Shown here piece by piece: positions 51,952 to 61,000 of a stretch of DNA of 64,000 bases. The notes below the pieces were generated by a model, which ran no database searches, had not been told where the DNA came from, and saw only the letters and a list, made by a program, of their open reading frames with translations. Source of the DNA: RYN-230 sp963782185 (lineage in GTDB: Bacteria > Actinomycetota > Actinomycetes > Streptosporangiales > Streptosporangiaceae); NCBI GenBank assembly GCA_963782185.1, contig CAWAJB010000009.1:62001-126000 (forward strand), in the 5' to 3' direction. Positions within the stretch are counted from its first letter, which is position 1; every line of letters begins with the position of its first letter. Position numbers and translations under genes: made by a program.

Positions 51952-52362
51952 CAGACCGACGGCGACCCCCCAGACAGCCCGCCCGAGGGCGATCCGCAGT
52001 TGCCCGCGGAGCGATTCGCGCACTGGGGCCGCCCGCTGGTGACACTCCCGCACCCCGGCACGGCCTGGGATGTCCCTGCCGACGGCTGGCACCTCGATTC
52101 CCAGGACCTGAAGCTGACCATGGTGGCGGTCTTCGCCCACCTTGCAGCGGTGCGGCCCTGCGGTGGCGGCACGCTGGTGGTCACCGGCTCACACCGGCTG
52201 ACCACGCCAGCAGGACCACAGGCCGGCCACGCCCCGGATCGCTCGCACGAGGTGAAGGTGTATCTGAGCACGGTGCATCCCAGGCTGCTGCACGCGGTCG
52301 CACCCAACAGTCTCCCCGGCCCGCGAATGATGCTCTTGCAGTTCCTCCACTGCCGGCCATAA
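51952..52362 (+). pseudogene. Fragment of a PhyH-like 2-oxoglutarate dioxygenase
   Basis: This open stretch begins directly after the GH25 stop in the same frame, without an ATG or GTG start. GTAWDVPADGWHLDSQDLKL contains the HxD iron-binding pair. VRPCGGGTLVVTGSHRL and PRLLHAVAPN match the second half of phytanoyl-CoA dioxygenase-type folds. The N-terminal half of such a protein is missing. It ends 38 bases before the IS target duplication. Confidence 0.6.
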
Positions 52363-52400
52363 GAGCCCCGGCCCGCGCCTCCCTAATTGCCACGGCTGCC

Positions 52401-52410
52401 AGGCCAGGCC
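52401..52410. repeat. Target-site duplication, left copy
   Basis: AGGCCAGGCC abuts the left inverted repeat and is repeated exactly at 53908-53917. A 10-base duplication suits IS4-type elements. The sequence is internally repetitive, so chance is not wholly excluded. Confidence 0.75.
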
Positions 52411-53907
52411 CAATGGCGTTAAGTTAGACTTATAACCGTGTAAGATCGCTTGCGTGGCGAGGCCAGGGCAGCAGGTGGTAGCCGGGGACCGGCTGGCGGA
52501 CCGGATCGGGATCGGGGTGCTGGCGAAGGTGTTCACCCCAGAGCTGGTGGACCGGGTCGTAGAGCAGGCGGGCGTGCGGGAGCAGCGCAGGCGCACCTTA
52601 CCGGCGCGGGTGGTCGTGTACTACCTGCTGGCGATGGTGCTGTTCTTCCAGTCGGGTTACGGCGAGGTGTGGAACAAGCTGGTCGCGGGCCTGGGCTGGG
52701 CGCGGCGGTTCCGGGACCGGCTGGAGCTGGGGATGCAGCCGAGCCCGGCGGCGATCACCTACGCGCGGCAGCGGCTGGGCTGGCAGGTGATGGAACGGCT
52801 GCTGGAGGAGACCGCCGGGCCGCTGGCCGGGCAGGACCAGGAGCGCGCGTTCGTGTCCGGGATGCGCCTGGCAGCGATCGACGGGATGTGCCTGGACCTG
52901 CCCGATAACGAGGAGAACGGGGCAGAGTTCGGCTACCCGGGCAACGACGGCGGCCGCGGCCCCTTCCCGCAGATCCGCGTCGTCGGCCTCGGGGAATGCG
53001 GGACCCGGGCGGTACTCGGCGCGGCGACCTCGCCGCTGGCCACCGGGGAGCAGCCGCTGGCCCGCCAGCTGCTCGGCAGACTCTCACCGGGGGACCTGCT
53101 GCTGGCCGACCGCAACTTCCTGGGCCACGGCCTGCTCGCCGACGTGCTCGCCACCGGGGCGCACGTGCTGTGGCGGGCCAAGTCTGACGTGGACCTGCCG
53201 GTGCTGGGGGTGCTGGCCGACGGGACCTGGCTATCGCGGATCGCTGACCCGGCCGCCTCCCGGCGGATGCGCCGCAAAGGCGCCACCGGCGGGGACATTC
53301 CCGGTATCACCGTCCGCGTCATCGAATACACGGTGACTTCCGAGGATGGCAGCGAGACCTCCGAGACCTTCACGCTGGTCACCGACATCACCGATCCCGC
53401 CCTGCTGACCCCGCCGCAGGCCGCCGCGGCGTATGCCTCCCGCTGGCAGCTGGAGACTTGCTTCGATGAGCTGGAAACCTCCCTGCGCGGCGGCGCCGCC
53501 GTGGTGCTGCGCTCCAAGTCCCCGCCGATGATCCGCCAGGAGATCTACGCCATGCTCTGCTGCTACCAGGCCATCCGCACCCTGATCAGCGGTGCCGCGG
53601 GCGACGCCGGCCTGGACCCAGCCCGCATCTCCTTCACCCGCGCCCGCGACGCCGTCCGCAGCCGCATCAGCGACTCCGGATGCTTTTCCCCCTGACTGCC
53701 TCGCCGGCCTCGCCGCCGACCTGGCCTTCGAGATCACCTTCGCCCGCAACCTGGTCCCCGTGCGGCCCGGCCGCCGCTACGAGCGCAAGACCAAACGGCC
53801 CGGCGGCCGGTACAAGACCCGCAAGCCCGGCGAGACCGCCCGGCTGACCCCGCTGACCAGGATCATCTTCTGGCTACTACCTGTCCCCGCTTAACTTAAT
53901 GTCATTG
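52411..53907 (+). mobile_element. IS4-family-like insertion sequence, about 1.5 kb
   Basis: Ends match as imperfect inverted repeats: CAATGGCGTTAAGTTAGAC at 52411-52429 and, read inward from the right, CAATGACATTAAGTTAAGC at 53889-53907. A 10-bp direct repeat AGGCCAGGCC stands just outside each end (52401-52410 and 53908-53917). One transposase gene fills the element. Family assignment rests on the transposase motifs and duplication length. Confidence 0.88.
52454..53894 (+). CDS. IS4-type DDE transposase with a +1 frame break near its 3' end
   Basis: The catalytic Asp residues are in LAAIDGMCLDLPDNE and LLLADRNFLGHGL. The Y-x2-R-W-x2-E region is AAYASRWQLETCFDELETS. The first frame ends at CCC TGA (53690-53695) after 413 residues. 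Skipping one base continues DCLAGLAADLAFEITFARNL and the basic tail RRYERKTKRPGG to the stop at 53894. Such Arg/Lys-rich C-terminal tails are normal in this group, so the full protein is about 480 residues. Either a +1 programmed shift or a one-base insertion in TTTTCCCCC. Confidence 0.88.
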
Positions 53908-53917
53908 AGGCCAGGCC
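53908..53917. repeat. Target-site duplication, right copy
   Basis: AGGCCAGGCC directly follows the right inverted repeat and equals the left copy. Confidence 0.75.
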
Positions 53918-54324
53918 GCTGTGATCCGGCCACCGATACGCGACAGGCCTCCGTCACTGGAAACCGCGGCACGCTCCAGGCAGCCAGGCCAGCAGGCTGC
54001 CGGAGGCGGAGGCACGAATCTGGCTCCCCTCTGGGTCAAGACGCCATGCGCGAAGGGGCCTTAGGCCCGGGCTGGCGCGTCCGGGAAGTGGCTTATCCGA
54101 AGACCATGAGCGTCCGTTTCGCCCGGCCGGCCGCGGCCTGGCTCGCGGCGCCAGGACCGGCTGGCATTAACTGGGAAATAGCGGACTGCGCTATTTAGTT
54201 GCTTGCAAGCAACCAGATTACGCTGCCCCAGGCGGTACTGGACAAGGGCCCGTCTTGAGGGGATGATCAGTAAGCCTCGGGCAGACCAGCCAGGAAATGG
54301 AATAGCAGTCCAGGGCAATAACAA
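53918..54324. other. Gene-free gap after the IS
   Basis: No credible gene or RNA seen. It contains short open frames only. From about 54,170 the sequence turns AT-richer (TTAACTGGGAAATAGCGG and TTTAGTTGCTTGCAAGCAAC, the latter with a TTGCTTGCAAGCAA palindrome), likely promoter or regulatory sequence for the genes that follow. Confidence 0.5.
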
Positions 54325-55038
54325 ATGGCCGACCTGTTCATCTTTACCGGGGAAAGAATGGCAGTTTATAGGCACGGGGAACCGGATACTCCGGGAGCCG
54401 GGGCCGACGACCAGGCGTGCGCCGCGCTGCTGAAGGAACTGCGGGCCAAGTGCCCGGGGCTGATCCCGGCCGATCCGCTGCCGCCTGGCGGGGTCGGTGC
54501 CGTAATCCCGGTCACGCCTGCGGCGCTCGGGCCGCTGGTGGTGGCCGCGGCGGGGCAGGCCCTGCCCAGCGCCCAGACCGGGGGCACCGCGCCGGACGCC
54601 GTCCTGTGGCAGCAGGGCGTGGACGCCCTGCTGGTCCACATCACCACGATCACCACTGCGGTCGGCGACGGCTGGGTGACGGTCACCATCCCGGTGACCT
54701 GCGACCAGAGTCAGGACCCCGCGGGGGCACCCAGCCAGCCGGTAACGGTCACGTTCGTCGTGGGAACGGCCGACCGGCCCGCGGGCTTGTTCGCTGCGGC
54801 CCCATCTCGGCCCGACGGCCCGGCTGTCGTGGCCGAGCGGTGGGCCGACACGCTCACCGCGCTGGCCTGGCGGGCCCTGCTTGACACCGTGGCCGGGATC
54901 GCGGCCGCGGCCGGGCGGGACACCGACGGCTCGCCGCTGATCCCGGTGGCGGTCGCGGCCACCGACAAGGGGCTGCTCGTGCAGACCCAGGCGCGGCATC
55001 CCTTCGACCGGGTCCCGGCCGGGCGGGCCGTGTCGTGA
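54325..55038 (+). CDS. Hypothetical protein preceding the giant gene
   Basis: 237 residues, not recognised. It begins ADLFIFTGERMAVYRHGEPDTPGAGADD and has Ala/Pro/Val-rich alternating strands (GDGWVTVTIPVTCDQSQDPA, QPVTVTFVVGTADRPAG). No membrane helix or signal. The stop is ten bases before the GTG of the giant gene, and composition is alike, so the two are probably made together. An alternative start is the ATG at 54358. Confidence 0.75.
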   Translation: MADLFIFTGERMAVYRHGEPDTPGAGADDQACAALLKELRAKCPGLIPADPLPPGGVGAVIPVTPAALGPLVVAAAGQALPSAQTGGTAPDAVLWQQGVDALLVHITTITTAVGDGWVTVTIPVTCDQSQDPAGAPSQPVTVTFVVGTADRPAGLFAAAPSRPDGPAVVAERWADTLTALAWRALLDTVAGIAAAAGRDTDGSPLIPVAVAATDKGLLVQTQARHPFDRVPAGRAVS

Positions 55039-55048
55039 GGCACGCCCG

Positions 55049-58000
55049 GTGAGCCTCGACCTCGGCGACCTGGCCACCCTCGCCTCCGCGCTGGGCCTGC
55101 TCGACGACGGCGGGAACCTGGCCCCCGACTGGTTCTCCCGGCCCGGCTACTACCTGACCCAGGTCCTGCGTGAGGCGCACCAGCGCGAGTCGCTGGTCAC
55201 GTTCGCCGGCGACCTGCTCGGCGGCGGCCAGCCGGTGGCCGACAGCCAGGGCCGGCAGTGGCTGCCGGTGGCGCACGCGGGCGGCAGCGCGTTCACCGTC
55301 TACGCGGTCATCGGCCCGGACGGCCCGGTGATCGAGACCGGCACCGGGGCCCGGCTGGACATCACCAGCGCCGGCGGGGTCCGCTGCCAGGCCGAGGTGC
55401 ACGTGCCGCTATTCGGGCAGCCCACGGCGGGCGGCGCGGCCACCGTCCTGATCGGCTCGCCGGCCGGGACGGTGGACGTCACCCTGGAGCTGACCCTGCC
55501 CTCAGGAACCCAGACGGGCGGGGTCGCGCTGGGCGGCGCCAGGCTCACCGCCTCGGTGCCGACCAACGGCACCGGGCCGGAGTTCGGCCTGGTCCTCACC
55601 GGGCTCCAGCTTCCCGGCGCGGCCGCCCCGGCCGACCTGGCCGTGACCGTGACCGACCTGGCCAGCCTGGAGCACTCACTGATCCACCTGGTCATGGGGC
55701 TGGTGCAGGCCGAGGTGTCCGGGCTGCCGGCCACCGACCCGCTGCGCGGCCTGGCCACCATGCTCGGGCTGGTGCCCGGCGACGTGCCCGCGTTCCCGGT
55801 GGAGGAACTGCTGGCGCACGGCCCCGGCGCGCTGGCCGGCTGGCTGGCCGCCGCGCTCGGCGACCCGGCCGCCCGCGCCGCCTGGCTGGGCGGGGTCGCG
55901 GCCCTGGCCGGCGGCACGGTCAGCGGCACCGGGACGGCGGCCCAGGTGGACGTCACACTGGGGCCTGCCGTGCTGGCGATCACCATCGACGCCGTGGCCG
56001 GCGCGTCAGGACGCCCCCGGATCACCCCCACGCTCACCCTGTCGGTGACCGGGGTGCCCGGCGTGACGCTGGCCCTCGAGGTCGACCCGGTCAGCATCGA
56101 CCTGGGGACTGGCGCGGCGGTGGCGGTCCCGGCGCTGCGGCTCACCGGGCAGCTCCGCGGCTCCGGCGGGCCGCTGCTCCCGGCGGTCACCGGGCCGGCC
56201 GGGCTGAGCGTCGAGATCGGCGGGCTGGACGCGGGCTTCGCGCTCGACGCGGCTCGCCGGCCGACGCTGGTCCTGCAGGCGCGCAGCGCCACCGTCGGGG
56301 CCAGCCAGTTCGCCGTGCTCGACCTGTCCTCCCCCGACGCGCTCGCCGCGGCGGCGCAGGACGTGGTGGCCGGCGCGGCCACCAGCCTGCTGCGCAACCT
56401 GGGTCCCGCGGCCGTCGCGGCCGGAGTGCTGCTCGGCCTGGCCGACCCGCCGGGCGGCCCCGTACTGCCCAAGGTTGACCCGGTCAGGCTGCTCAGCGAC
56501 CCGCTCGGCGCGCTCCGCACGTACTGGGACGCGGCGCTCACGGCCGGCCAGGCCGAGGTGCAGGCGCTGCTCGGGGTCCTCAGGGACGCCGTCGCCGACG
56601 CCACCCAGTCGGCCGTGCCGGTGACCGGGACCGGGACGGCAGGCGACCCGTGGCTGCTGCCGCTGACGACGGGTGCGGGCCTGGGGATGAGCTACGAGGG
56701 CGGCGTGCTGTCGGCCGTCCTGGCGGGCTCGGCCGGGACCGGCGACCTGGCCGGGACCGGCATCGCGGCCACGCTGACCGCCCAGGTACGGATCGCCGAC
56801 CTGGGGCTGGCCGGGCCGCACGCGGGCCGGGCGGCGTTCCTGCCGGGAGTCAGCGGTGAGCTGCGGTTCACGCACGCGGGCGGCGGCCCGCTGACCCTGG
56901 GCGCGCCGCCGGTGGCGCTCACCGCGACCGCGGCCGGGATCGGCATCACGTGGAGCACCGGGAGCGCGCTGTCCGCGCCGGCCGGGGCGGCCGGGCTGCG
57001 GGTCGTGCCGGTGGCCGAGGGGGTGGCCCTGCTGACCCCGGCGGGCCAGATCGCCCTGCCGGAGCTCGGGCCCGGGGCCGCGGCGGCGCTCGCCGGCGAG
57101 GCGTGGGCGGCCGTGGAGGCGCTGGTCGCAGCCGGGGCCGCGGCGCTGGCCAGCGCGGCCGGCGCGACCTGGCCACTGACCGTGGTGAACGCGCTCGGCT
57201 GGGGCTCGCCGCGACCGGGCACGCCCACGCTGTCCGGGCCCTACCTGTCCCTGGCTGCCCTGGTGGCCGATCCGGCCGCCGCCCTGCGGGCCGAGGCGGC
57301 CGCGCTGGCCGACGTCACCGAGGGGGCCAGCGGTCTGCTCACCCTGCTGGACGTGCTGGCCGAGCTGGCCGGCACGCCGGTGGCCCGGCTGGGCAGCGGC
57401 CAGGCCCTGGATCCGTGGCGGCTGCCGCTGCTCGGCGACGCCGCCGACGCAGCGGCCGGGGCCATGCCCGCGCTGTTCGCGACCGTGGAGCCGGCCGGCC
57501 CTGAAGGCCCGGCCACGCTGCTGCAGCAGGGTGTGGCGGGGTGGCAGCCCGGCGACCCGGACCTGGCCCCGGAGACGCTGATCTCGGCGCTGGCCACCGA
57601 GGCCGGGCTGGACACCGACCTGGCCGACCTGCTGGCCGGGCGCGGCGACGTGCTCACCGGGCTCGACGACCTGACCCAGCGCTGGCTGGGCACGGACGGG
57701 CTGGTCACGCTGCCGGGCACCGGCCTGCCCGACGGGGTGACCGGTCACCAGGTCCCCGACCTGGCGCACCCCACGCCGCTGGCCGTGCTCGACCTGGCCG
57801 CGGTGGACGGGCTCGCCGGCCCGGCGGCCGCAGCCACCGTGGTGCACATCGCCGTGGTCGCGCCGGGGCTGCCGGTGGTGCTGGCCGCGCCCGGCGCGGA
57901 CGGCGGCCCGGCGGCCGATCACGCCCTGGACCTGACCGCGGCCGGCCGGGCGCCGGCGTCGTTCGGCCCGCCCTCGGCCGCCGATCCGACGGGGCTGTGG

Positions 58001-61000
58001 ACGGTCGCGCTCGGCCCGCGCGGGGCCTGCCGGCTGGACACCGGCGACCCGGACGGGGTGGCCGGGCAGACCGCCCGGCTGGCCGCGGTGCTGCCCGGCC
58101 TGGTGGCGGCGGCCGCCGGCCCGGTGCTGGTCGTGGCCCACGGCGCGGCCGGGCACCCGGCCGTCCGCGCGGCGACCGGGCTGGCCGGGGTCGCCGCGGT
58201 GGTCACTGTCGGGACGCCGTGGTCACCGGTCAGCGCGGACACCCTGGACCGGCTGCCCGGGGCGGAGACCCTGCGGCTGCTGGCCGGGCTCGTCCCGGCG
58301 GCGGACCCGGACGAGCCGGATGATCCCGATCTGGCGCTGGCCCGGGCGCTGACCGGGCTGTGGCTGGGCCTGGACCCACTGGGCGACCCGCTGGCCGAGC
58401 TGCGCCCGCCGGCCGGGCCGACCGTGCCGGCCGGCGGGACGCCCGTACACGCACTGGCTGGCGCGCTGACCGCGGGCACGGTGGGCCGGGCGCTCACCGC
58501 GGCGGTGGCGGCCGGGCTGTCCGTGCGCGCCGCCACCCGGGCCGCGGCGGCGGCCACGGCAACGGCGGCCACCGGGGCCCGGGCGGGGCTGCGGCTGCCG
58601 TTGCTGCCCCCGGTCTCCCGCGGCGGCCTGACCTGTGCCGTCAACGTCAACCTGGAACTGGCCGGCTTCGACCTGAACACCGGCGGCACCGGCGCGGGCG
58701 GCGCGGATGGGCCGGCTACGGGCGGGCCCACCGGGCCGGCGATCGTGATCTCTCTCGACCTGGGGTCGGCATCCGGCTGGCTGGTCGGCGGCCCCGACCC
58801 GGGCCGGACCCCGGGCACCGCCCGCCCCCTGGCCCTGCGCCGCCTCACCGCCCGGGTCCGCCTGCCCCTGACCGGAATCGCGGCCGCGGCCGGGAGCACG
58901 GCTGGTTCTGGTGCCACCAGCCTTATCGTGCTGCATGACGCCAGCGCGTTCGGGGTGACGGTGCCGCGATGGAACGTCGCCGCGGGGCCGGACGCCCCGG
59001 CCGGCGCGACGACCGCGCTGCCCGAGGTGCGGGCCCTGCTGGCCGAGGTGGCCACCCGGATCAACCAGGCCGCGGCCGGGACCGCGGGACCAGGCGGGAC
59101 GGCGGGCGACCCGGTGTTGGCCGGGCTGCGCGACGCGCTGGCCGCGACCGGGCTGCTGAGCGCGGGCGGGGCTACTGGCACCGCGGCCGCGGCCGGGACA
59201 GCGCTCGGGATCGACCCGGTCACGCTCGACCGCCTGGTGCTGGACCCGGGCGGCGTGGCCGCCGCGGTCTGCGCCGACCTCACCCGCCGGCCCGCGCTCG
59301 CTGCGGCCCTGCGCGTGCTGGCCGGGGACACCCGGACGGCCGCGGCGGCCGGCGAGACCGTGACGCTGTCGTTCGCGTCCGGGCCGGCCGCCGTGACCGC
59401 GACCTTCGACCTGGCCGGCGGCGGCGCCCAGGTAACCGCCTCCGGGCCGGGCGGGGCCGGCTGGGCGCTCACCGCCGGGATCGGGCGGAACGCGGCCGGC
59501 GCGGTGACGGTGTCGGGTCAGCTGCGGGTCGGTGCGGACCTCCCGGACCCGGGCGTCCCCGGCGGCCCGGCGCAAGGCGCCGCCCTCCTGCTCGGGGCGA
59601 GCCACGTCCCCGGATCCGGCACAAGTCCAGGGACGGGGACCAGCCCGGGCCCCGGCAGCGTGACCGGGGAGGGGCCGTTCTCCGTCCGGATCCGGACCGC
59701 GGCGCCGTCCAGCACCTCTGACCTCACCCTGTGGCCCGCGCCGGACCCGGCCGCGGTCGCCGGCGCGCTGGAGGGCGCGGTGCCGGTGGCCTTGCTGACC
59801 GCCGTGCTGGCCGCGCTGCGGACCCGGCTGACCGCCGCGACCGGTGGCAGCGCGGCCGCGGGCGGGCTCATCGACGCCGTGGCCGACGCGCTCGGCCTGC
59901 TCGGCCCGCCCCCGGCCCCGCCGCCGGGCAGCGACCCGGGCGACCCGCCGCCGGCCCGGCCGTTGCGGCTGCCCGCCGGGCTGCTCGCCGACCCGGGCGG
60001 CTGGCTGCGCTCCCTGGCCCCGTCCGGCGGCACCCTGGCCGCGACCGTGCCGGCCCTGCTGGACGCCGTCGGCGGTCTCGCCACCGGCGCAGGCGGCGGT
60101 GCCGGTGGTGGATCCAGCACTCCGGGTGTCCTGCCCATCGCTCCTGGCCTGGCCCTGCGCGCGGCCGCGGTCGAACGGCCGGCTGGTGCTGGCCGCCGAC
60201 ATCGACGGCACCGCGTTCACCCCGGGCGGCGACGTCGGCCGGCTGGTCCTGTCCGGCAGCGCCGGTCTCAGCGTGGCCCCGGCCGGCGGCGTGCCCCGCC
60301 CGGACGTCACCCTCGCCCTCACCGTGACCGGGATCGGCGCGATCCAGTTCGGCGTCGGGCCACGCGCCGACGGCACGGTCGGGATCACCCTGTCCGTCCA
60401 CCCGGACGGCGGCGCCGACATCCCGATCCTGCCGGCCGGTCCCGGCCTGGGCGCCTCCGCTCTCGCGGGCGCGGCACTGAAGGCCCTCCCGGCCCTCCTG
60501 GACACGGTGGCCGAGCGGGACCCGGCCGGCGACCCAGCGGCGGTCGACGAGATCGCCGGCCGGGTTGTCGCCCGGCTCGGCGACGCCCTCGGCCTGCGCA
60601 CCGGCAACCCCGCCCGGTTCGATCCCGCGGCCCTGTCCACCTTCGGCCATGACCCGGCTGCGGCCCTGGCTGCCAGGGCCCCGGCGATCGCCGCCCAGGG
60701 CCTGTCCCTGCTGGCCGACGCGGCCTCGCCGCTGCTCGGCACGTCCGTTACCAGGAGCGTCACCACCGCGGGCTCGGCTGTCATCGTCACCGTCGGCCCG
60801 GTCACGCTGAGCTGGGCGCCGGGCTCGGCGCGGATCGGGGCCAGCGTCACGGTGCCCGGCGGGCTGCCCGGCGTCGAGTCGCTGGCCGCCTCGGTGACCG
60901 TCAACGCCACCGGGTTGACCGCCCTGGACATCGCCCTGGGCCCGGCCAGCCTGGCGGCCGGCCCGCTCACCGTGGCGCCGTTCGCCCGGGTGATCGCCGG

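Noticed and set aside
53899..54198. 99-codon frame after the IS
   Set aside because: No Shine-Dalgarno, no domain, and it begins inside the IS end.
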